Shown piece by piece: positions 1 to 4,761 of a stretch of 8,285 bases of DNA. The stretch spans positions 1-8,285 of the forward strand of contig CASDHD010000051.1 of the NCBI GenBank assembly GCA_949280095.1. The letters run 5' to 3'. This DNA comes from an uncultured Bacilli bacterium. Lineage in GTDB: Bacteria; Bacillota_I; Bacilli_A; RF39; UBA660. A program made the position numbers and the translations under genes. Every line of letters starts with the position of its first letter. Within the stretch, counting starts at the first letter, position 1. The notes beneath the pieces are model-generated. The model had not been told where the DNA came from and searched no databases. It was given only the letters and a program-made list of their open reading frames with translations.

Positions 1-190
1 AGGTAGTACCTAGCTTGGTTTTATATTCATTAAATTTTAACTGCAAAAGTCGGGAAGGGAAGAAAAGGCCAACTTATTTTACTATCAAAGACAAGGATAT
101 AGTATGTAAGTGATAAGCGCCATCTTAGTTAGCCAATATGACTTATATTCTAATAGGATAGTGTTCAGATAATCTTTAAAAATCATAAGT
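1..190 (+). other. Unassigned 3' end of an upstream transcript, possibly structured RNA
   Basis: No convincing gene is visible here. One plus frame is open from base 3 to a TGA at 110-112, but its 36 codons resemble no family I know and could be chance. The stretch is richer in G than its surroundings around 50-70 and can fold. ACTTA (72-76) pairs with TAAGT (107-111), and inside that ACTAT (81-85) pairs with ATAGT (99-103). GGC at 67-69 can close the stem with GCC at 119-121 or with GCC at 132-134. The stretch runs into the terminator at 191-216. It may be the 3' part of a non-coding RNA or the tail of a gene lying outside the window. I compared it from memory with tmRNA, RNase P RNA, 6S RNA and SRP RNA and saw no match. 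Confidence 0.3.
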
Positions 191-216
191 AAAGTCTTAG
201 AAATAGGACTTTTTTT
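191..216 (+). terminator. Intrinsic terminator of the upstream transcript
   Basis: An 8-bp stem (AAAGTCTT at 191-198 with AGGACTTT at 205-212, one G-T pair) encloses the 6-base loop AGAAAT and is followed by a run of T to 216. It ends whatever transcript enters from the left, so the kinase gene that follows probably has its own promoter. Confidence 0.7.
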
Positions 217-232
217 CTTGCTTTGTTTATAG

Positions 233-256
233 TATAATTTTAAATAGAATAGGGTG
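233..256 (+). promoter_or_regulatory. Probable -10 box and ribosome binding site of the kinase gene
   Basis: A perfect TATAAT lies at 233-238, between the terminator and the gene. No good -35 is seen: at 17-bp spacing there is only TTTTTT at 210-215. The ribosome binding site is AGGGTG at 251-256, five bases before the ATG at 262. Confidence 0.4.
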
Positions 257-261
257 ATTAG

Positions 262-1383
262 ATGAAAACATTAAGTATTGGGCGTTTAGTAAACGATATA
301 AATATTTTAATGGATAACTATCCATTAGAAGGCAGTGAAACCATAAGTAAAGAAATGATAACTTGTAGTGGTGGCGCTGCTAATATTATTGCGTATTCCT
401 TAGGAAAATGGAATATGGAATCCTTTATATCTGGCGTTATTGGTTACGATGAAACTGGTAATTTTATGAAGAAGAATATGGAAGAGAATAGAGTAAAAAC
501 CAATTATCTAGAAACAAATTATGATATGAAAACACCATCATCTTACATATTAATTAATAAACAAAACAATTCACGTACTGTAATCTCAACAGAAATTAAC
601 ACAGCAAATATAAAAAAATATGATTATGAAACGAATATGGATTGTATTATAGTCGATGGTTACGAGTATAACGCTTCGATTTATGCATTTAATAAATTTA
701 GCAATGCCATTACGATTTTAAATGCCAAAACTCCTCATAATGGATTGCTCGATTATTTTAAATATGCGAAATATGTAGTGGCATCAAGTACAGTTGCAGA
801 AGCAATTACAGGGTTAAAAATAGACTTCAATAATCCAGCTACGATGTCTAATATTTATAAAAAAATAGTTGACAAATATCCACATATAACTTTACTCATT
901 ACAATGGAAGAAAAAGGAACTATATATTCAATAAATAACGAAATCAAAGTTTTAGCAACTATGAATGTGGAAGTCGTAGATAAAACTGGAGCAAGAGATA
1001 TCTTTATTGCTATGATAGGTTATGGTCTTACTAATGGATATGATATGGAAACGTCTATTCGATTAGCAACAATCGCAGAAGCTATGTCTAAAAAAACAAT
1101 AGGATCAACTTTATCAATTCCTATATTAAGTGATGTTATAAAGTATTACGAAAGCAAATTTGGAGGTCTACAAAAGAATGGAACCAGTGAAGCAATAGAA
1201 ATGCCTACACCTACGAGCGATATAATTCCTCCTGTAGAACCACAAAAAGAAATACAAACGCAAACTGTAATACAACCAACGCAACAACTTTCTGAACAGC
1301 CAAAAACAGATGAACAAATTGTTTCACAAGTATTTGGTACTACTCCTGATAGTAACGGGAACAATAATGCTCCTACCACTTGA
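262..1383 (+). CDS. PfkB/ribokinase-family carbohydrate kinase with degenerate catalytic motif and P/Q/T-rich tail
   Basis: This is a 373-residue cytoplasmic protein of the PfkB (ribokinase-like) family, whose members phosphorylate sugars or nucleosides with ATP. The first signature is good: Asp12 in the N-terminal strand, then SGGAAN at 36-41 followed by a helix. The second, catalytic signature is altered. Family members usually read DTTGAGD; here it is DKTGARD at 240-246. The catalytic-base Asp246 is kept, but Lys241 and Arg245 replace residues that the family signature requires to be small or polar. About residues 303-373 form a low-complexity tail rich in Pro, Gln and Thr that ordinary ribokinases lack. 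The substrate cannot be told from sequence. The protein may be a weak kinase, or a non-catalytic sugar-binding relative. The Smr gene begins inside the last codons, so the two are probably co-transcribed and coupled. Confidence 0.85.
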   Translation: MKTLSIGRLVNDINILMDNYPLEGSETISKEMITCSGGAANIIAYSLGKWNMESFISGVIGYDETGNFMKKNMEENRVKTNYLETNYDMKTPSSYILINKQNNSRTVISTEINTANIKKYDYETNMDCIIVDGYEYNASIYAFNKFSNAITILNAKTPHNGLLDYFKYAKYVVASSTVAEAITGLKIDFNNPATMSNIYKKIVDKYPHITLLITMEEKGTIYSINNEIKVLATMNVEVVDKTGARDIFIAMIGYGLTNGYDMETSIRLATIAEAMSKKTIGSTLSIPILSDVIKYYESKFGGLQKNGTSEAIEMPTPTSDIIPPVEPQKEIQTQTVIQPTQQLSEQPKTDEQIVSQVFGTTPDSNGNNNAPTT

Positions 1384-1621
1384 TAAATATCCAACCCTTG
1401 ATGTCCATGGTGAAACAAGAGATACAGTAATTACGGTTTTAAAAGAATTTGTGAAAGATAACATAAAATTAAGGAATCCGGTTATTATAATAGTACATGG
1501 AAAAGGGCAGGGCATTTTAAGGACAGAAATTCATTTCCAATTGAAACATATGAGAGAGGTAAAGAACTATCATTTACACTATTGGAATCAAGGTGTTACA
1601 ATTGTGGAATTAAATGTTTGA
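1367..1621 (+). CDS. Free-standing Smr-domain protein
   Basis: This 84-residue protein is almost entirely one Smr domain, the small MutS-related domain best known from the C-terminus of MutS2. Such domains are linked to nuclease or nucleic-acid cleavage activity. Both hallmarks are visible: LDVHG at 11-15 (family LDLHG) and HGKGQG at 44-49 followed by ILR (family HGxGxG-xLR). No MutS-like ATPase is attached, so the role as a lone domain is uncertain. The frame is open back to an ATG at 1310, but that start lies deep inside the kinase tail, has no ribosome binding site and adds only an unrelated hydrophobic stretch. I chose ATG 1367, preceded by GGGA at 1357-1360. It overlaps the kinase gene by 17 bases in another frame, which suggests translational coupling. 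The stop codon lies within the -35 box of the next promoter. Confidence 0.85.
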   Translation: MLLPLDKYPTLDVHGETRDTVITVLKEFVKDNIKLRNPVIIIVHGKGQGILRTEIHFQLKHMREVKNYHLHYWNQGVTIVELNV

Positions 1622-1646
1622 CAAATGGAAAAAATGGTGGTATAAT
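1618..1646 (+). promoter_or_regulatory. Upstream consensus sigma-A promoter (P1) of the 139-residue gene
   Basis: TTGACA (1618-1623), a 17-bp spacer, and TATAAT (1641-1646), with an extended -10 TG at 1638-1639. Both hexamers match the consensus at all positions. The -35 overlaps the stop codon of the Smr gene. The expected transcript start is near 1653. Confidence 0.85.
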
Positions 1647-1676
1647 CACAAAGCAATAAGGAAAGTAGACATTAAA

Positions 1677-1705
1677 TTGACATTTTTTCTGTTTTGTGCT
1701 ATACT
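1677..1705 (+). promoter_or_regulatory. Downstream consensus sigma-A promoter (P2) of the 139-residue gene
   Basis: TTGACA (1677-1682), a 17-bp spacer, and TATACT (1700-1705), with an extended -10 TG at 1697-1698. It lies 59 bp downstream of P1 on the same strand. The gene start follows 32 bases after the -10, with a GGGGG ribosome binding site at 1725-1729. Confidence 0.85.
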
Positions 1706-1736
1706 ATAGGCATAAAAAGAAATTGGGGGTAAAATT

Positions 1737-2156
1737 ATGAAAGGTTTTGTATTGGATTATATTGATGAGAATGAGTATCGTAAATTAGAAAGAGCATTAA
1801 AGAAATATAACACATTAGCATTTAAAAAATTAAATTTTGAATATTATCCATCTTTAAGAAATGGTAAATTTGTTGGAGAAATGGTTTCTCAAAATAAAAA
1901 AGCTGGAACAGAGACTTATGAATTAAAATTGCCAAGTGATAAAATGTTTGCACAAGTACATGGAGAGGTAAAATTAGTTTATACAGTTTATAAGAAAGAA
2001 GAAATTGTAATGTTGGATTCTATTTCACCTAAAGATATTTTATTAGAAGGACATATGTCTGAATTAACGACTTATAAAGGTGTAATGATTTCAAAAGCCA
2101 ATGCTTCTAAAGATAAATTTAAAATTGATTTATTAAATATGTTACAAGGTAAGTAA
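1737..2156 (+). CDS. Conserved-looking hypothetical protein, 139 residues, strongly promoted
   Basis: I do not recognise this protein. It is lysine- and glutamate-rich, with no signal peptide and no membrane segment, so it is probably cytoplasmic. Residues 10-32 are likely helical and charged. Residues 33-100 look like alternating strands (FEYYPSL near 34, ETYELKL near 59, GEVKLVYTVYKKEEIVML near 76-93). The C-terminus (about 123-138) is a short helix. The start is firm: ATG 1737 lies seven bases after GGGGG (1725-1729). Two near-perfect promoters in tandem precede it, and a hairpin with a T-run closes it, so it is a single-gene unit with probably high expression. That suggests an abundant structural, nucleic-acid-binding or regulatory protein, but nothing in the sequence decides the role. 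Confidence 0.8.
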   Translation: MKGFVLDYIDENEYRKLERALKKYNTLAFKKLNFEYYPSLRNGKFVGEMVSQNKKAGTETYELKLPSDKMFAQVHGEVKLVYTVYKKEEIVMLDSISPKDILLEGHMSELTTYKGVMISKANASKDKFKIDLLNMLQGK

Positions 2157-2172
2157 TCACTTATCTTTTTTT
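2150..2172 (+). terminator. Short terminator after the 139-residue gene
   Basis: TAAGT (2150-2154), loop AATC, ACTTA (2159-2163), then seven T at 2166-2172. The stem is only five pairs and contains the stop codon region, so termination may be partial. Confidence 0.5.
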
Positions 2173-2186
2173 GTACACAAAATCAC

Positions 2187-2215
2187 TTGCAAGACATAAA
2201 ATATTATGATATTAT
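2187..2215 (+). promoter_or_regulatory. Promoter of the tRNA operon
   Basis: TTGCAA (2187-2192), a 17-bp spacer, and TATTAT (2210-2215), with an extended -10 TG at 2207-2208. The predicted start, near 2222, is a few bases before the first tRNA at 2228. Confidence 0.65.
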
Positions 2216-2227
2216 TAATTAGTCAGC

Positions 2228-2304
2228 GGACCTCTAGCTCAGTTGGTTAGAGCATCCGGCTCATAACCGGGCGGTCGAAGGTTCGAGTCCTTCGAGGTCC
2301 ACCA
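2228..2304 (+). tRNA. tRNA with CAU anticodon, probably tRNA-Ile2 (lysidine type)
   Basis: This is a full 77-base cloverleaf. The acceptor is GGACCTC (2228-2234) with GAGGTCC (2294-2300), the discriminator is A, and CCA is encoded at 2302-2304. The anticodon loop is CTCATAA, giving anticodon CAU. It is not the initiator: base 1 pairs with base 72, and the anticodon stem lacks the three consecutive G-C pairs of fMet tRNA. Between elongator Met and Ile2, the C4-G69 and C5-G68 acceptor pairs fit the features TilS uses to choose Ile2 tRNA, and the body closely resembles Mycoplasma and Bacillus Ile(CAU) tRNAs as I remember them. I therefore favour Ile2, which reads AUA once TilS makes lysidine at C34. 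Automated tools may label it tRNA-Met. Confidence 0.95.
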
Positions 2305-2311
2305 TATAATT

Positions 2312-2396
2312 GCGGGTATGGCGGAATTGGTAGACGCACTAGACTTAGGATCTAGCGGAGAAATCCATGGGGGTTCAAGTCCCTTTACCCGCACCA
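2312..2396 (+). tRNA. tRNA-Leu (UAG anticodon)
   Basis: This is an 85-base class II tRNA with acceptor GCGGGTA (2312-2318) and TACCCGC (2386-2392), discriminator A and encoded CCA (2394-2396). The anticodon stem CTAGA/TCTAG encloses the loop CTTAGGA, giving anticodon UAG, which reads CUN codons. The long variable arm (about 2356-2369) is typical of tRNA-Leu. The T-stem includes two G-T pairs. It follows the first tRNA by seven bases and is co-transcribed with it. Confidence 0.95.
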
Positions 2397-2409
2397 TAAT
2401 GAATTTAGC

Positions 2410-2430
2410 CCTGTAAATACAGGTTTTTTT
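2410..2430 (+). terminator. Terminator of the tRNA operon
   Basis: CCTGT (2410-2414), loop AAAT, ACAGG (2419-2423), followed directly by seven T (2424-2430). Confidence 0.8.
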
Positions 2431-2812
2431 ATTGCAATTTTTATTTTTACCTAGCATTTTCTTTTATAGCGATTTAATCATGTCATAAGCGCACGTTAAA
2501 TTGTAGGGTCTAAAACCCAGCAATCTTGTTACTTAAATATGAGATTGATGATTTTTAAATAGAACTGAATTAGCAAGCGTTGTTTATAAATTTAATAATT
2601 CTTTGCTTTTATCTCAGTTTACATCTTTATATAGATGAACATAGGTTTTGCTTAACTAGCACCATAGATGGATTTATTCAAACTTTTAGTAAAAAACAAC
2701 TATATGAAATAAGTTTCTAAAGTAGTAAAATTAAAGCATCAAACAATATAAGTTTGATAAACTCAACTTCTAGTTCGTGTTAGTTTTTAATGATTTAGTA
2801 TATAGTTAAGTT
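2431..2812. other. Gene-free stretch with foldable elements
   Basis: I see no coding frame on either strand. Elements that can be seen are a hairpin at 2500-2524 (ATTGT with GCAAT around GGGT with ACCC), a competing pairing CAATCT (2521-2526) with AGATTG (2542-2547) followed by T at 2552-2556, and the inverted repeat at 2738-2758. A possible weak -10 (TATAGT, 2801-2806) lies near the next gene, without a good -35. It may hold a long leader for the regulator gene, a small RNA, or decayed sequence. Confidence 0.5.
2738..2758. repeat. 7-bp inverted repeat, candidate operator of the regulator gene
   Basis: ATCAAAC (2738-2744) and GTTTGAT (2752-2758) are perfect inverted repeats separated by seven bases. 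The 14-bp centre-to-centre spacing and the position about 75 bases before the XRE-type regulator start would suit binding by that protein as a dimer. The site could equally be an RNA hairpin without regulatory meaning. Confidence 0.35.
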
Positions 2813-2815
2813 ATG

Positions 2816-2823
2816 AAAGGAGA
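2816..2823 (+). promoter_or_regulatory. Ribosome binding site that sets the regulator start at 2831
   Basis: AAAGGAGA lies seven bases before ATG 2831. It sits inside the six extra codons that a start at 2813 would add, which makes 2813 very unlikely as the start. Confidence 0.8.
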
Positions 2824-2830
2824 AAACTGT

Positions 2831-3439
2831 ATGGATCAAATTAAAATAGGCAAATTTATAAGCTTGAAAAGGAATGAAAAAAATATAACGCAAAGTGAAT
2901 TAGCAGAGAAGTTAAATATAACAGATAGAGCGATTTCAAAATGGGAAAATGGTGTTTGCCTACCTGATGCTAATAATATGCCTGATTTATGTAAGATACT
3001 TGATATAACAATAAATGATCTATTTAGTGGTGAAGTTGTAGATATGAAAGATAATGAGAAAAAACTAGAACAAAATTTATTAGAAATGGCGATAATCAAA
3101 GAACAAAGAGATAAAGAACTTTTATCAATAGAAATATTTATTGGGGTAATTGTATCTATTATTATGCTTGCTTGCGTATTTATTGCATCATTTGTTAATA
3201 TGCAAGATTGGTTAAGAGTAGCATTAATTATTTTAGGTATCATTCCATTTGCTATTGGTATTTGTTATGCAATAAGAATTGAACAAATAGCAGGTTATTA
3301 TGAATGTAATAATTGTCATTATAAATATGTACCAACATATAAAAAGGTTTTATTTTCAACACACATTAATAGGACAAGAAAAATAAAATGTCCCAAATGT
3401 CATAAAAAGAATTGGCATAAAAAAGTAATAACTAAATAA
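2831..3439 (+). CDS. XRE-family regulator with two membrane helices and a zinc ribbon
   Basis: This is a 202-residue protein in three parts. Residues 7-63 are a Cro/C1-type helix-turn-helix (ITQSELAEKLNIT, then AISKWENG and a PD...L...LDI segment). Residues 99-122 and 127-148 are two hydrophobic membrane helices. Residues 159-195 form a zinc ribbon with Cys159/Cys162 and Cys187/Cys190 plus basic residues. It is probably a membrane-tethered DNA-binding regulator with both DNA-binding and zinc domains in the cytoplasm, since the two helices form a hairpin. Related HTH plus membrane proteins are common in Firmicutes, often of unknown signal. The gene stands alone between a gene-free leader and a weak terminator. 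It might regulate itself through the inverted repeat at 2738-2758. Target genes and signal are not evident. Confidence 0.85.
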   Translation: MDQIKIGKFISLKRNEKNITQSELAEKLNITDRAISKWENGVCLPDANNMPDLCKILDITINDLFSGEVVDMKDNEKKLEQNLLEMAIIKEQRDKELLSIEIFIGVIVSIIMLACVFIASFVNMQDWLRVALIILGIIPFAIGICYAIRIEQIAGYYECNNCHYKYVPTYKKVLFSTHINRTRKIKCPKCHKKNWHKKVITK

Positions 3440-3475
3440 CAAACATAAATTTGCAATAATTTTATAATAAAAATT

Positions 3476-3503
3476 AATTCTTAGAACAGGAATTGCTTTT
3501 TTT
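3476..3503 (+). terminator. Weak terminator after the regulator gene
   Basis: AATTC (3476-3480) can pair with GAATT (3490-3494) around a 9-base loop, followed by GC and seven T (3497-3503). The stem is short. The same T-run is the left arm of the palindrome at 3493-3521. Confidence 0.4.
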
Positions 3504-3521
3504 GATGTTCAAAAAAAGCAA
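3493..3521. repeat. Perfect 13-bp palindrome with 3-base loop
   Basis: TTGCTTTTTTTGA (3493-3505) and TCAAAAAAAGCAA (3509-3521) are exact reverse complements around TGT. It lies between the convergent regulator and mscL genes. It resembles a two-way transcription barrier, although the core of the stem is mostly A-T. Confidence 0.7.
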
Positions 3522-3567
3522 GGATATTCTTAAAAAGGCAATAATTGAGAATCAAAAACAAATAACT

Positions 3568-3592
3568 AAAAAAGAACTTAAGCGTTCTTTTT
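3568..3592 (-). terminator. Terminator of mscL, with the stop codon in the hairpin loop
   Basis: On the minus strand AAAAAGAAC (3592-3584) pairs with GTTCTTTTT (3577-3569) around a 6-base loop that holds the mscL stop codon (3578-3580), and the T-run continues to 3568. Confidence 0.75.
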
Positions 3593-4006
3593 AGATTTAG
3601 AAGATGTAGATTTTACTTTTGGTTTTTCTTTTAAAACGTCTCGAATTTCTTTTAAAATTGTAAGTTCAGTTTCTTGAATTTCTTCTTTTGTTTCTTTTTT
3701 GCTTTCATTTCTATGTCCAATTTTGGATACTTCATTGATAAACTTAACAAATAAGAAAACACAAAAAGCGATAATTAAAAAATCCAAAACATTTTGTATA
3801 AAAGCACCATACATAATTTGAGCATCATTAAGTGTAATGGAAAGAGAACTGAAGTTAATACCGCCTAGTAACATTCCAATAACAGGCATTAAAATATCGT
3901 TAACCAAAGAAGAAACAATGGTACTAAAAGCTCCACCAATAATGACACCGACCGCTAAATCTATGACATTTCCACGTGAAATAAATTTTTTAAACTCTTT
4001 AAACAT
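3578..4006 (-). CDS. mscL: Large-conductance mechanosensitive channel MscL
   Basis: This 142-residue membrane protein forms a homopentameric pore in the cytoplasmic membrane that opens under high membrane tension and releases solutes during osmotic downshock. The family signature is clear near the N-terminus: an amphipathic start (MFKEFKKFISRGN) and then DLAVGVIIGGAF at 16-27 in the first membrane helix (about 15-42). A second helix spans about 70-92. The C-terminal cytoplasmic helix (ELTILKEIRDVLK near 114-126) and a Lys/Ser-rich tail follow. Length is normal for MscL. An ATG at 4025-4027 is also in frame, but GGAGG lies at 4018-4014, between that ATG and 4006, so 4006 is the start. The gene is divergent from the NUDIX gene and shares its promoter region. 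Confidence 0.95.
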   Translation of the reverse strand: MFKEFKKFISRGNVIDLAVGVIIGGAFSTIVSSLVNDILMPVIGMLLGGINFSSLSITLNDAQIMYGAFIQNVLDFLIIAFCVFLFVKFINEVSKIGHRNESKKETKEEIQETELTILKEIRDVLKEKPKVKSTSSKSKKNA

Positions 4007-4013
4007 TTTATAA

Positions 4014-4018
4014 CCTCC
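4014..4018 (-). promoter_or_regulatory. Ribosome binding site that sets the mscL start at 4006
   Basis: GGAGG on the minus strand, seven bases before ATG 4006. It rules against the in-frame ATG at 4027, which lies upstream of it. Confidence 0.8.
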
Positions 4019-4025
4019 AAAAATC

Positions 4026-4034
4026 ATTATAACA
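4026..4034 (-). promoter_or_regulatory. Extended -10 promoter element of mscL
   Basis: Read on the minus strand this is TGTTATAAT, an extended -10 with a perfect TATAAT (4031-4026). There is no good -35 at the right distance. It is an exact mirror of the plus-strand element at 4055-4063. Confidence 0.6.
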
Positions 4035-4054
4035 TAGCATAACTATATTTTGTT

Positions 4055-4063
4055 TGTTATAAT
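4055..4063 (+). promoter_or_regulatory. Extended -10 promoter element of the NUDIX gene
   Basis: TGTTATAAT with TATAAT at 4058-4063. The -35 position (4035-4040, TAGCAT) is poor, so the extended TG probably compensates. The predicted start is near 4070, which leaves a leader of about 17 bases containing the AGAAGG site at 4073-4078. Confidence 0.6.
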
Positions 4064-4086
4064 AAAAAAGAAAGAAGGTTTTTTAA

Positions 4087-4710
4087 ATGGAATATTTAGA
4101 TATTTATAATGAAGAAGGGGAATTTTTAAGAAGCGAAGAAAGAGGCATTGTTCATAAAGAAGCATTATGGCATAAAACAGTTCATTGTTGGTTATACGAT
4201 AACGAAGGAAATGTTTATTTTCAAATACGTACAGATAAGCAAAAGCTATACACAACAGCATCAGGTCATGTCTTAGCAGGAGAAACGGTTCCAGTTGCCT
4301 TTGGACGCGAAATTAAAGAGGAAATAGGTTACGAAATTGATTATACCAAAGCTAAATTAATTGATGTTGTGAAATTTATAATGGATCGTGAAGAAGGGGA
4401 TGGCTCTTTTTTTAGAGATAGAGCATTCGCTAATGTTTACGCTTGTTTATTTACTGGAAGTATGAATGAATTTGATTTTGATGAAAGCGAACTTGCAGGA
4501 ATTGTAAAAATAAATGCAAAAGACACATTAGAAGTATTAAAAAAAGAAGAAGGTGTTTTACCAGCTCAAAAATGTGCAAAAGAAAATGGAAGTATTGTAG
4601 TTACTGATACTACTATTTCTTTTGAAGATTTTCTAGTCAATAAAGGAGAAAATGCAATTGGTAAATATGGAACTGTCTTAGAATTTATCATAAAAGAAAT
4701 TGACAATTAA
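4087..4710 (+). CDS. NUDIX hydrolase, isopentenyl-diphosphate-isomerase-like (YfcD type)
   Basis: This 207-residue soluble enzyme carries a complete Nudix box at 60-82: Gly60, Glu66, then REIKEEIGY at 74-82, matching GX5EX7REUXEEXGU. These residues bind the divalent metal and the diphosphate substrate. The segment before it (HKEALWHKTVHCWLYD, about 23-38) is like that of the IPP isomerase/YfcD subgroup. Most members outside true isomerases are diphosphate hydrolases of unknown substrate. The C-terminal half (about 110-207) has no motif I recognise. The start follows AGAAGG (4073-4078) by eight bases. The gene is divergent from mscL, and its last codons contain the -35 of the next operon. I would not call it an isomerase without active-site comparison. 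Confidence 0.9.
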   Translation: MEYLDIYNEEGEFLRSEERGIVHKEALWHKTVHCWLYDNEGNVYFQIRTDKQKLYTTASGHVLAGETVPVAFGREIKEEIGYEIDYTKAKLIDVVKFIMDREEGDGSFFRDRAFANVYACLFTGSMNEFDFDESELAGIVKINAKDTLEVLKKEEGVLPAQKCAKENGSIVVTDTTISFEDFLVNKGENAIGKYGTVLEFIIKEIDN

Positions 4711-4727
4711 AAAAAGCAAAGTATAAT
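4700..4727 (+). promoter_or_regulatory. Promoter of the membrane-pair/miaA operon
   Basis: TTGACA (4700-4705), a 16-bp spacer, and TATAAT (4722-4727), all consensus bases. The -35 lies inside the last codons of the NUDIX gene. Transcription should start near 4734, with the first gene at 4762. Confidence 0.8.
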
Positions 4728-4761
4728 AAAATTTATGAAATAAAAAAGAAAGAGTGAAATT

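Noticed and set aside
1..13. Partial likeness to the T-box motif AGGGTGGTACCGCG
   Set aside because: Several bases differ, and the terminator is about 180 bases further on instead of directly following; the next gene is not an aminoacyl-tRNA synthetase or amino-acid gene.
1310..1366. Longer Smr start at 1310
   Set aside because: No ribosome binding site, an overlap of 74 bases with the kinase gene, and an added hydrophobic stretch that Smr proteins lack.
1146..1418. Cysteine-rich open frame on the minus strand
   Set aside because: It is the antisense of the repetitive Pro/Gln/Thr tail of the kinase; the bias comes from the complementary codons.
2239..2457. Open frame of 72 codons on the minus strand across the two tRNAs
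   Set aside because: It is the antisense of tRNA-Leu and the CAU tRNA. The encoded VKGLEPPWISPLDPKS-type peptide is a well-known false protein seen opposite tRNA genes.
2312..2812. Possible integration site at the tRNA-Leu 3' end
   Set aside because: No integrase, no phage gene and no repeat of the tRNA 3' end is visible in the following 400 bases.
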